A program made the translations under genes and the position numbers. The notes beneath the pieces were generated by a model. It saw only the letters and a program-made list of their open reading frames with translations. It was not told the DNA's origin and did not search any database. Below are positions 1 through 10,000 of a stretch of DNA of 64,000 bases, piece by piece. The stretch's first letter is position 1, and each line of letters opens with the position of its first letter. The DNA lies in the NCBI GenBank assembly GCA_964471825.1, contig CAYYKD010000009.1, positions 1-64,000 of the forward strand, in the 5' to 3' direction. The stretch is from CAYYKD01 sp964471825 (GTDB taxonomy: Bacteria; Spirochaetota; GWE2-31-10; CAYYKD01).

Positions 1-1
1 C

Positions 2-1765
2 ATACTACTTGATGTAATTATGCCTGAAATGGATGGTTTTATGGTACTAAAACAACTAAAAAGCCTATCTAAGACAAAAGATATACCAGTTATCATGCTT
101 ACAAACCTTGGGCAAGATGAAGATATTCAAGGTAAAACCAAATCAGGCTCTCCGGATATGTTTGAACTGTTAAGTAAAATATCACTTGAACTTTCAACTT
201 TAAATTTAAATGAAGAACCTTTTAATTTTTTCTTTAGTAAAATATCGGATAATTTTGTTTTATCTAAGTCTGCCCTATTGATCTATTCACCTGAACAACA
301 GAGATTTGTCCCAATAGTTAGTAACGGTTTAGATGATGAATCACTTTCAAAATTGTATTTAGACCTACATATGAATGGAATATATAAATCAATGGCGAAA
401 GAAAAAATTTATCTATCAAAAAAAATTGATCAGGATTTCAGTAACATTCTTTCTGAACCTGATTATAACGAATCATCATATCATCTATGTGTTCCGTTTA
501 TTTTCTCATCGAGAATAATTGGGGTCCTTACAGCTTTTAATGATTCTATTGAGATTACAAACAACAAAAATATATTAGAGGGTATAGAAATAATCTGTAG
601 ATTAAACGGCGCCCTGCTATATAATATTTTTCAAAAAGAATTACTAAAAACAGAATTTAAAAATCAAATTAACAATCAAACGCCCTCTAATAAAAAAACC
701 GATGATAATCTAAAAAAAGAGATAGAAATATTAAATAAAAATACAACCGAAGTAATAGAAGAAGAAAGAGAAGAAGAAATAGAAGAAATCGAAGGTATTG
801 AAGAATTAGAGCTGGAAGAAATTCAACCGGAAACCGGTTCACAGATTGATTCTAGTGAGAATGATGTTATTCTTGATCCGATAGACGACATTGATAATAT
901 TCCGGATGAAATAGAAACACAGGATCAAGGAGCTATAGAACTCGATGAACTTGATCTAGATAATGAGGGAAATGTCGACACAAATTCGGAGGTTCAAGGA
1001 GAATTTAAGAATCAACTTGAAATATCAGAGAATTATGACGCTTATAGTAAATCTAATGATACCTCAATTGAGACAATTGAAATTGAAGAACCGGTATATG
1101 AAGATCCGCTCTATAATGAAGACCTTAATCTTAATAATGAAGACCTTACTTCAACTGATGATACAGACATTGATCCAAATCTACAAAATGATGAAATTTC
1201 AAGTACTATGGCAGAAACTAATGAAATTGAATTAGAAAATATTGATGAGGAAGAATTAATTGAGCTTGATGAAAACGATAATGTTCAAAACGATGATAAT
1301 AATGAGGAAAATCTCGAAGCATTTAAACTATACGATCAATTAAATTCATCAGAAATTTCAGAGCCAGAACCTTCAGTGCTATCAAGAGACCTTCAAAAAC
1401 TTGCATACTATGCTCAAGAAAGCATTAAAAAATACCCGGATTCACCTTTAAATCTTATAAAGATTTGTTTAATAAACAGAGGGGTTGAAGCTGATTTCTC
1501 CTCTTTAAAAAGTGATATTCATTTTATAGTAATTAATGAAGTTGGCACTAATGGATATGTTGACATATCCTCTGATAATGTCATCTTCGTGATCCTTCCG
1601 GGCATTGAAAAAGACTCATCACAAACTATAATGAAGAACATTACAACCTCTCTTGGTATAATGTTTACAGAGATATCACCCGATTACGATGTAGATTTTA
1701 AAACGACAATACGAAATTATCCTAATGATACAGACAACTACGAGGGGCTTTTTCGAGACGAATAG
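2..1765 (+). CDS. Receiver-GAF regulator with acidic linker and GGDEF-like tail (5' end cut off)
   Basis: The gene enters from the left edge. The first visible codons read ILLDVIMPEMDGF, the phosphoacceptor loop of a response-regulator receiver domain, with the Asp at bases 11-13. PVIMLT follows, but the usual final Lys and last helix are not recognisable. A GAF-like sensor domain follows at roughly residues 45-200 of the visible protein. Then come about 240 residues very rich in Glu and Asp with few hydrophobics, probably a disordered linker. The last 120 residues resemble a degenerate GGDEF fold: VIFVILPGIEKD matches the strand and LP after the catalytic loop, but no GG(D/E)EF is present, so cyclase activity is unlikely. 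A signalling output or scaffold is inferred; the partner is unknown. The domain calls are by eye. Confidence 0.7.
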   Translation: MLLDVIMPEMDGFMVLKQLKSLSKTKDIPVIMLTNLGQDEDIQGKTKSGSPDMFELLSKISLELSTLNLNEEPFNFFFSKISDNFVLSKSALLIYSPEQQRFVPIVSNGLDDESLSKLYLDLHMNGIYKSMAKEKIYLSKKIDQDFSNILSEPDYNESSYHLCVPFIFSSRIIGVLTAFNDSIEITNNKNILEGIEIICRLNGALLYNIFQKELLKTEFKNQINNQTPSNKKTDDNLKKEIEILNKNTTEVIEEEREEEIEEIEGIEELELEEIQPETGSQIDSSENDVILDPIDDIDNIPDEIETQDQGAIELDELDLDNEGNVDTNSEVQGEFKNQLEISENYDAYSKSNDTSIETIEIEEPVYEDPLYNEDLNLNNEDLTSTDDTDIDPNLQNDEISSTMAETNEIELENIDEEELIELDENDNVQNDDNNEENLEAFKLYDQLNSSEISEPEPSVLSRDLQKLAYYAQESIKKYPDSPLNLIKICLINRGVEADFSSLKSDIHFIVINEVGTNGYVDISSDNVIFVILPGIEKDSSQTIMKNITTSLGIMFTEISPDYDVDFKTTIRNYPNDTDNYEGLFRDE

Positions 1766-1775
1766 ATAATCAGAA

Positions 1776-1805
1776 TAAAAATGATTAGATTAAAAATGAT
1801 TAGAT
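1776..1805. repeat. 15-bp perfect tandem duplication
   Basis: The unit TAAAAATGATTAGAT occurs twice head to tail just after the stop codon of the receiver-GAF gene, with a partial third copy. It is one of several short tandem duplications in spacers of this window. Confidence 0.8.
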
Positions 1806-1889
1806 GAAAAATATACCCATCGGCAGATTTATCTCTTTAAATTGATTGTAAATAGAGGCTCTTGCAAATAATAATTATTTATTTTTTAT

Positions 1890-1933
1890 AAAGGTTTTAT
1901 ATAATTCCAATATAACTCCTATATAATACCTTT
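1890..1933. terminator. Hairpin between convergent genes
   Basis: Arms AAAGGTTTTATATA (1890-1903) and TATATAATACCTTT (1920-1933) pair over 14 bases with one mismatch around a 16-base loop. It lies between the ends of the receiver-GAF gene and rsmA, which face each other. Neither side has a clean T run, so it is either a weak bidirectional terminator or an mRNA 3'-end stabiliser. Confidence 0.4.
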
Positions 1934-1936
1934 AGT

Positions 1937-2803
1937 TTAACTCTCTATATTATTAACTATTTCTGCAATTCTCTCAACTGAAAGCTCCTCGCCTCTTATT
2001 GATGTTGGTATACTTAGCTTTTCCAGAGAATCTAGTATTAACTGTTTTTCTATATCATTAAGTTTCACTGCAAATAGAATATTATTTTTTAGTTGTTTTC
2101 TTCTATTCATAAAGATAGAATTTGAAAATCTGAAAAAGAGATCAATATTTTTTACATTATATATGTTATCCTTTTTTTTAAACATGATAACAGATGAATC
2201 AACAGAAGGACGCGGATAGAATGATGAGGGAGAGACATTTATAATCACTTTAGGATCTGAATAAAACTGACAATAGACACTTAGACTGCCATATTTTTTT
2301 GTACCGGGACCTGAGATAATCCGTTCTGCAACCTCTTTTTGCAACATAATAATTATTAGATCAAAGCCAAAACCACTTGTAAATATTTTTTCAAGAATGG
2401 GGGTGGTGATATAATAAGGAAGATTTCCAAGAAAAACAGTTTTACGATAAGCATTTCTGTCAATCTTTGTTTTAAGCCCATCAAAAGTTTTTAAAAAATC
2501 TCCGGCAATTAATTGAAACTTTTTATTTTCGTTAAATAGTTTATTAATGTGGAGGATATATGCTTTATCTATTTCAAAACCATAAGTTGTCGGATTTTCA
2601 AGTAAAATTCTATTTGTTAAAGATCCGAGACCACAACCTATTTCAAAAACCAGATCATCTTCTGATAATTCTGCTTTTTTAACAATAGAGTCAGCTACCC
2701 CGGCATTAATTAAAAAATTTTGCCCAAACCTCTTGTTTACACTGAGACCATTTGATTGAAGAAATTCATTGATTTCATTTACACTATAATATTTAAATTC
2801 CAT
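1937..2803 (-). CDS. rsmA: 16S rRNA dimethyladenosine transferase RsmA/KsgA
   Basis: Transfers four methyl groups from S-adenosylmethionine to two adjacent adenines near the 3' end of 16S rRNA during late 30S assembly. The 288-residue protein has the family length. It shows the N-terminal KRFGQNFL motif, the SAM-binding loop FEIGCGLGSLT, the acidic GFEID after strand 2, and the catalytic NLPYYIT motif (NLPY in the family). It is leftward and convergent with the upstream regulator. No Shine-Dalgarno sequence is visible before the ATG; a TATAAT (2822-2817 on the minus strand) lies only 13 bases upstream, so the mRNA leader would be very short. Confidence 0.96.
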   Translation of the reverse strand: MEFKYYSVNEINEFLQSNGLSVNKRFGQNFLINAGVADSIVKKAELSEDDLVFEIGCGLGSLTNRILLENPTTYGFEIDKAYILHINKLFNENKKFQLIAGDFLKTFDGLKTKIDRNAYRKTVFLGNLPYYITTPILEKIFTSGFGFDLIIIMLQKEVAERIISGPGTKKYGSLSVYCQFYSDPKVIINVSPSSFYPRPSVDSSVIMFKKKDNIYNVKNIDLFFRFSNSIFMNRRKQLKNNILFAVKLNDIEKQLILDSLEKLSIPTSIRGEELSVERIAEIVNNIES

Positions 2804-2847
2804 TTCGAAAAAATATATTATATTCCTTGCAAAAGCAAGAAAATTAT

Positions 2848-2874
2848 ATTATTTTTAATTTAATTAAAAATAAT
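2848..2874. repeat. AT-rich palindrome in a divergent promoter region
   Basis: Two 13-base arms around a single central T (2861) form a perfect inverted repeat of A and T only. It lies between the divergent rsmA and the secreted-protein gene at 2917. It could be an operator or merely AT-rich chance symmetry. Confidence 0.5.
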
Positions 2875-2916
2875 TTATCGAAACTTTAACTACATTTTAC
2901 TACAATAGGATTTATC

Positions 2917-3309
2917 ATGAAAAGATTGTTAATTGTTTACTTGGTATTATTAACTAGCTTACTTTCTTCTCAAAATATGAATTTCTCTAACTTAGATATT
3001 GAAGAAATCTATACTAAAATTTCACTTGGTGAAAATATAGATAAACAACAGTATTATGTATGGAATTGTTATGTACTTAATGAGATTTCTGACAATTCAT
3101 ATAATAACTTAGAGGTAGGTAAAGCTCGTTGGAATAATAGAGAAGCAATAAGTATATACAAAGCAGTATTAACCGTTAATAATTCAGAGATCAATAATAT
3201 TATTAAAACATTATCAAAAAATGACAGAATATTAATTATTGTTAAAATAAACAACATACAAAACGATATTATATCTGCAACACCTGTTTTCATTCGTAAA
3301 TCACTTTAG
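2917..3309 (+). CDS. Small secreted protein of unknown function
   Basis: A 130-residue protein with a signal peptide: two basic residues, then a hydrophobic run to about residue 17, with cleavage likely near SSQN. No lipobox Cys is present at the cleavage site, so it is probably periplasmic. The mature part has no family I recognise; it alternates short strands and polar loops and ends in a strand with IISATPVFIRKSL. AGGA lies a few bases before the ATG. Its stop codon directly touches the ATG of the FHA-VWA protein, which implies one transcript, translational coupling and probably a related job. Confidence 0.7.
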   Translation: MKRLLIVYLVLLTSLLSSQNMNFSNLDIEEIYTKISLGENIDKQQYYVWNCYVLNEISDNSYNNLEVGKARWNNREAISIYKAVLTVNNSEINNIIKTLSKNDRILIIVKINNIQNDIISATPVFIRKSL

Positions 3310-5125
3310 ATGAATAGGTTCTTTAGAGTATCATTCTCAATTCTTATATTTTTAGTCCTTTTTTATACAAATATTTTATCAAAAGAGTTGACGATCTTAC
3401 CTACAATACTTTATTTTATTTACGAATCACTTAGTTATTTTATACTCTCTTTTTTAATAATGCAAATGAATGACTTCACCAAAAATTCATACACAGATAA
3501 ATTTATTACCTCAATAAAACTTTCAACTATTTCTAGTTTACTATGCTTGGTAGTCTTTTTTCTAAAACTCATTTCATATAATATAGTATTTCAATTAATA
3601 TTAAACAGTATCTTATTTGTTTATTTATCAGCATTACCTCTAATAAGGGATATTTTTTTCTATCATGAAGATGAAAATCACCAATTATTTGTTGATATTT
3701 TTATAATCGCCGGTCTCATATTCTTAAAATTACTATTCTCTCTTATTAACTATAAATTTAATGAAATTTCACAAGTGCCGTTTTTTGTAACGACTGCAAT
3801 TTTTTTATTTATTTCAAAACCCTTAATTCAAAGTTTTTTTGTTAACGGGTTTATAGAATATGAAAATAAATTATATCCGATCTTTAATCAATTTACAATT
3901 GGTAAATCCAAGATATCTGATATTATACTAAACGATGACTCAATTAAAAAAAGCATACTGCTTAGGTTATACTATACAGGTAAAAAATGGTTTATTAAAA
4001 CATCGCAACCTGTTGAAGTAAATAATAAATTACTTGACTCTAAATCAGAATTACTAGATGAAGATATAATAAGTTATAATTATGATTACTTCACAATTAT
4101 TCAATCGAGAAAAAGCTATATAAAAAGATTTTTTCTATTATTTACTTTTATAATCTTTAACTCTATGGGACTTGTGGCTGATAGTAATCAATGGCTTCTC
4201 AGGGGAGAGAAGTCTGCAATAGTCAATACCATTGATTTCATAAATCACCCGCAAATATCAGCATATATAACTTTTAAAAATCATTCGGATATCGAAAAGT
4301 TTACACTTAATAAAAATTATTATTCAATAGTTGAAGATAACTCTAAGATAAATATTAAAACAATAGAAGATAAAATGTTACCTCTTGACTTAATTATCAT
4401 CTTAGATAGAACTGCAAGCATGGATATAACAATTGATCAGTTAAAAAAATCTTTTCCTATATTTTATGAGAAATTAAAACTAAAAAGAGACTTAAGAATT
4501 GGATTTATTACTTTTGAAGATTATTATGATAAAATTAATTATTATCCACTCTCAAATAATAAAAATCAAATTATTAAGGCTATAAACGATATTCATACTG
4601 TTTCAGGTGGAGATTTTTTAGAAAATTCACTAGATGCTATTCATAAAATTAAATCAGTTGACTTCAGAAATGACGCTCAGAAAATTGCTGTACTAATAAC
4701 TGATGCTCCACCGCATGAAAAAAATAATACTTATGGAAACTTTGGTACCGGATATACAGATAAGACAGTTAATGAAACTATCAGATTTATCAGNNNNNNN
4801 NNNACTTATTTCTATCACACCACTATGGCATGATGGACATCAAAATTATCTTAAGATGGTAGATCATAATATTTACAAACACTACGATCTAGAGTTATTT
4901 GATCATGGTAACGAAATATTAGAGCTGCTAAACAAACTCTATTCTTACCAAATTAAACTAACATTTAACTCGATGAAAAAAAACAATTTCTATACTAATG
5001 GCAACAAAGATAAGGTTCAGGTCGAGTTCTACTCTGAAAATGAACTAAAAAAGGCAAACAAATACTACAAATCATCTGTACTCAGAAAAATTTCATTCTT
5101 CAACTCATTATTCAAAGTATTTTAA
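3310..5125 (+). CDS. Membrane protein with FHA-like and von Willebrand A domains (interrupted by a gap)
   Basis: The first 185 residues hold about five hydrophobic segments. A forkhead-associated-like domain follows at about residues 195-275: FTIGKSKISDIIL matches the FHA start, and LLDEDIISYNYDYFTI matches its end. A further membrane segment lies near residue 280. The VWA domain starts near residue 360 with ILDRTASM, a MIDAS loop of the form DxTxS (usually DxSxS) at Asp366, followed by SGGDFLENS and ITDAPP. Ten N at 4794-4803 interrupt it; the frame after the gap differs, but the protein continues to the stop at 5125. FHA domains bind phosphothreonine peptides and VWA domains bind metal and protein partners, so an adaptor role at the membrane is inferred. 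The true length across the gap is unknown. Confidence 0.75.
4794..4803. other. Assembly gap (10 N)
   Basis: Ten N inside the VWA gene. The flanks share no terminal overlap. The reading frame resumes correctly only if the real gap length is a multiple of three, including zero. Confidence 0.95.
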
Positions 5126-5146
5126 ACAATAACCATTATAAGAAAA

Positions 5147-6958
5147 TTACATTTGAATATTTATTTTATCAGATTCATTTTTTATATCATACATAATATT
5201 TGATATCTTTTGAATTGCTTCATAAAAATCTGTGAACACCTGCTTGACACTATTAAGGTCTTTTAAAACCATGTCTCCCCGCTCATTTACTTTACTAATC
5301 CTATCCAATAACTCTTTAACCATTGGAGTAATCTTCTCAACCTCCGAGCTTGTTTCTGTGGAGAGTTTATCAACTTCCTGTGCAACTATAGCAAACCCCT
5401 TACCGGCAGATCCGGCTCGTGCAGCTTCTATTGCTGCATTAAGTGACAATAAGTGAGTTTGATCAGATATTGCAGTTATTGATTCTACAATTGGATTAAA
5501 ATTATTAGACAACTCAGATAGAAGAACATTAGACTTATTAACAGAGTTAAGAGCATCATGGGTAACCGAAAAAGAGTTATTTACCTCTGCAAATATCATT
5601 TTAATAGTGTTCAAGGTTTCTCCCATAGAGTCCATTGAGACTTTAACTTTTTCAACTAAGTTTTTAACTCTATCCAACTGGTGCTTGTATATCTTATCTA
5701 AATAAAACCTACAGTTTTCCTTAACATTGATCCCCTTTAATATTGCAATTGCCATATTTCTACATGTCAGATAACCGCATGAAGCACAATCTCTAAAATC
5801 AATCGGTTCACTTTTTTTCATCTGTTCATATATAGGGATTAGTTCATCATCTTTTATGTCATCAACTATAAATGTCGGTAATCGTCTTGTATATTTTCTT
5901 TCAAACAAGTTATTCTTTAATTTATCAAGAATCCTTTTAAAACTTTTCTTAAAATTTTCTTCACCATTATATTTTTTACTTTGTTCTAAAACCCTTTTGT
6001 TTATAAATGAGTCTACCTGATCATTGGTATATGAATGAAGCGTACCTGGACCAAAGTTACATCCTTTTTCACAATTGAGAACATCAATAATTAATGGTAC
6101 TTCATGATTATCCTCAATATCTTTTGAAAGCTCATTAAAATATTCTCTGTATATAATCTCACCTTCAATCTTCTTTACTCGTACAGATGAATTTAACTCC
6201 CTAAGAATAGTTTCTTTAAGTCCACCCGGCCTCGAAAAGGCAACTGCTCTTTCTGCTTCTATCGAGTCAAATTTATCTTCAGGAAAACTACTTAATGGAA
6301 TCTCCCGTTTTTTAATATACTCATTTAATTTTTGAAAAGTAATATTATAGTTTATATAATTTTGAGTGTTTGGATCAGAAAACTCATATTGCTTTGCAAT
6401 ACATGGACTCAAAAAAGCTATTTCACCCCTAAACCCCTCAATTTCCCTAATATATCTTGCAGTAGCCATTGCAGGGCTATCAATAGGTGCAAGATACTGC
6501 AGAAGATCAGGTTTATAAGTCTCAATATATTTGACTACTACCGGACATGGTTGAGAGATTACACATTTTGGTTTATTCTTTTTGATATGCTCTATATATT
6601 TATAAACTACAAGTTCTGCCCCAAAACTCACATCATAAACTTTTTTTGCCTTAAACTGTTTTTTTAGGAATTGAATCATCCTCTTATAAATCGGCCCCCA
6701 GGAGCCAATTACAGCCGGAGCAACAATAAATATTATGTCTTCATGCGGTTTACTTAGGTATCTATCGAGGTCATCAACAAATGATCTGGCGTCATGCCTA
6801 CACGCATCTATACACCTTCCGCAATAAATACAGTCCTGATGATTGATTGATACTTGCTCTGAATCAGAACCATCATTGCAGTAATGCACCGGACAAACAG
6901 CAATGCACCTATGGCAATTTACACATTTCTCTTTATTAATTCTAATCAAATCATCCAT
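5147..6958 (-). CDS. Soluble chemoreceptor with [FeFe]-hydrogenase-like sensor domain
   Basis: Domains in order: two [4Fe-4S] ferredoxin motifs (Cys12/15/18/22 and Cys43/46/49/53); an iron-only hydrogenase large-subunit domain (about residues 70-370); a second Fe-S module with CASCGYLTC near residue 390; and a methyl-accepting chemotaxis signalling hairpin (about 430-603) with the tip motif LLSLNAAIEAARAG. The H-cluster loops are present but altered. Loop 1 is SQPCP, so the ligand Cys138 is kept while the proton-relay Cys of TSCCP is replaced by Pro. Loop 2 is LSPCIAK (Cys186). Loop 3 is NCEKGC (Cys296, Cys300). There are no membrane segments and no C-terminal CheR tether. It is therefore best read as a cytoplasmic redox or H2 sensor feeding CheA, not as a catalytic hydrogenase. 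Sensory hydrogenase domains are known; the ligand here is inferred. Confidence 0.85.
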   Translation of the reverse strand: MDDLIRINKEKCVNCHRCIAVCPVHYCNDGSDSEQVSINHQDCIYCGRCIDACRHDARSFVDDLDRYLSKPHEDIIFIVAPAVIGSWGPIYKRMIQFLKKQFKAKKVYDVSFGAELVVYKYIEHIKKNKPKCVISQPCPVVVKYIETYKPDLLQYLAPIDSPAMATARYIREIEGFRGEIAFLSPCIAKQYEFSDPNTQNYINYNITFQKLNEYIKKREIPLSSFPEDKFDSIEAERAVAFSRPGGLKETILRELNSSVRVKKIEGEIIYREYFNELSKDIEDNHEVPLIIDVLNCEKGCNFGPGTLHSYTNDQVDSFINKRVLEQSKKYNGEENFKKSFKRILDKLKNNLFERKYTRRLPTFIVDDIKDDELIPIYEQMKKSEPIDFRDCASCGYLTCRNMAIAILKGINVKENCRFYLDKIYKHQLDRVKNLVEKVKVSMDSMGETLNTIKMIFAEVNNSFSVTHDALNSVNKSNVLLSELSNNFNPIVESITAISDQTHLLSLNAAIEAARAGSAGKGFAIVAQEVDKLSTETSSEVEKITPMVKELLDRISKVNERGDMVLKDLNSVKQVFTDFYEAIQKISNIMYDIKNESDKINIQM

Positions 6959-7074
6959 ATATCAATCCCTTAATGATGTTATTTTAAAATAGTTAACTCA
7001 TATATCAGTTTCGTCAATTTTAAAAGTAAACTATACAATTTATACTATATAATTACTACTAATGATTGATTTTT

Positions 7075-10000
7075 TTATATATTTTTATTTTTTCTCATGC
7101 TTTCGTGTAGCCTGTTAGCCTGTAACATAAATGTTTCCAGTCTAGCCTCAAGAATCTGTGAAAACGGATTACCATCACACTCTACACTCAAAAATGGTAG
7201 TATATCAATATCATTTTTTACATTTTCATAGGATGCTGTTCGGCCCGCATTCTTAATCGCTTCCTCTTTACCCGAAACGGTCATATCAGCTGTAGTTACA
7301 GCCTCTGTCATTCTCGAATTCATACATCCAAAAGGTCCGACATTAATTACACCACAGTATTTATCAATCAAATGATACATCGATGCACCGGTAGAAAGCC
7401 CCGGCTCCCCTGTCAATGTAAGCGGAAAAATATGTGTTGAATGGTCAAGATACTCTTTAATTTTTAAAGTTTCATATTCGTAGAGACCCGTCTTAGAAAA
7501 CAATCTTTTTTGTCTCTTTTCGTGATACTTATGAATCATATTTGATACTATTGACTCTATCTTTCCAAGCAGCGTTGATCGAGTCTCAAACATCTTTATT
7601 GAAACCAGAAAATCAACATATCTGACCCACTCTGTTATATGTGCATCAAGCATAACAAATTTCTTTTCTGCCAATTTATCAGGGATCCCCATTAATGAAA
7701 AATGATCTCTTCTAACAAAAATCTCACCAACGACCCCAATATATTTAGCATCTTCAATAGGTGTTTCCAGTTTAATTGTTTTTAACCGATCTACTGTCAA
7801 TTTTATCTGTTTATAAAATGGTACTTTGTTTGTCCTATCTATACTGCCTAATATCTTATTATATTCTTCCTGAAAAATCGTAGAAGCATTTTGCTTATCA
7901 ACAGCAAGAGCTTTAATTGCAGATCTAATATCATCCATTATATCCGATGCATAGAGTATCTTAAGAGCGTCTATTCTAAATGATACACCTAAACCTGCAT
8001 AGCCATTATCATTTGCAAGAGTAATAACAGCTACATCTTTAAGTTTTAGTTTATCTATTGTTGTTTTCATCAAGATTTCATATTGCCCAACCCTACAGCA
8101 TCCACCTGCTGAAACTAAAAATACGGCTAGTTTCTCATCCGGATTTTTTCTGTATTTAAGGTATTTTAGAACTTCACCAATAATGTTAATAATTGGTAAA
8201 CATTCTTTACTGGTTGTTACTGAACGCCCAAGATCTAAAGCCTCTCTATCACAGACAGGTAATGCCTCTGCATTCCACCCCTGAGCTCTAAAAGCAGCTG
8301 CAGCCCCCCGGTTGAATAGATCCCCCATTGAAGGAACAATTACTTTAACCCTATGATCCTTAAAAGAGAAAGAAATACCAGACGAATCTATAAAGGCAAC
8401 ATTGCCACTTGTATCGAGCTTGGTTTCTGCTCGTATAAATGTTGATTCAATATCTTTTATTCTATCGCTCATTTTAAGATAATTTCTAACAACATCCATG
8501 AATGCTTCTATTCTTGTATTGACACCTGCATCAGCTGTGTGACCATCAACTTCAATTGTTAAAGACGGTTTAGTATTCATAAGATCTCTAAAATGCGGGA
8601 CCATCATAGAATCAAGTGCACATAAAAAATTAGTCAGGTAACATCCAAATAATTGTGGATGTCTCTTAACTATTCTCGCCGCTTTAATTATCCTCTGTCC
8701 CATCTCCCAGTAAGTCCCTTTATAATTATCCTCATCTTCATAGGGCAAAAAATCATAAGGTATTATCTCTATGCCACGACTTGCAAACTTAAATGGAACA
8801 CCCTTATTAGTTTCAGAGGCGAAGGCATTATATGGCCTTCCAAACAATACTATAGCAACTTTTGACGGATCTGACTCAAGTGACTTTAAAATCTTCCGTC
8901 CCTCCTCTTTTAGGGCAAGAAAAAACTCTGATTGTTTTTGATACGCAATTGCATGTGCCTTCTTACCCTCTTCAGACGAAAAGCCCATCTCTTTTGCTAC
9001 ACTTATAAAAACTGATTCCTGACTGTCAAAACCTGACATAAAATTAAGAGCCGGCATCAACATCTTTGGAGGATTCTTTCTATCCTTTAAAAAAGTCGCC
9101 CTTTGATAAAATGCCTCCCCCTGTACAAACATACATACTGTTTGAAATTCTTTTCTATACTCTTCCTGTTTAGAGACATTCATCTCCATTATCTGCGGCA
9201 TGAATATATAATCAGGCTTCTTCTCAAGGAGATCCGCAAACATTCCGAGAGCAATCTGACCTGAAAGACAGTAACTTGTTAACCCCTTATCACTTGCACC
9301 CTCTACAGGTGAATCTGATAGCACTACCTTACAGCCGAGTTCATTAAAAAAATTATAATAAAAAGGATACAGAGTGTTTGTCTGAAAAGATCTATTTATA
9401 CCAACTATTATAGCATCTTCTTTAAGATTGTGATTTTTTAAAGTAAATCTCTCATACAATAACTCTCTTCTTTTTTCAACATGATTCAGATGATCAATAT
9501 CATGCTTAATCTTATGTGCTATATTATAGTACTTGTTACAGGCCCCACCAAAAGGGATCTTCTTTCCCATAACGAGAATCATACTGATATCACACTTTCT
9601 ATCACAATTCTCGGCAAGACCTTGACACTTAAAACTATCACCGTAGCCGACTTCTCTTTCAAATAACTCCTGTAGATTAAAATCTTTTTTTTCAAGGAAT
9701 CCGGCATTTATCATATTTTTTATCTCAAGTGCAACGCCAAAAGCCCCCATTAACCCCGGTTCGGGAGGTACAATAATCTGTCTACCCGTCAAAGCCGCCA
9801 TAGCTACCGGAACCGCTTTATTATAGCAGACTCCACCTTGCATAAAAACCTTTTTGCCGGTCTGTCTTGCACCTTTTACCCTGTTTATATAATTTATGCA
9901 TATAGAATAGACAAGACCTGCTACAATATCATTCTTTTCTAACCCCTCTTGAAATGCAGTTTTAATATCAGAGCTGATAAAGGCTGCACATTGATCACTA

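Noticed and set aside
963..1235. A 90-codon ORF in another frame of the acidic linker
   Set aside because: It arises from the biased Glu/Asp codons and has no start site; Ile/Leu/Met-rich shadow.
5147..6958. Catalytic [FeFe]-hydrogenase
   Set aside because: The proton-relay Cys is Pro and the protein ends in a chemoreceptor hairpin; no partner subunits are adjacent.
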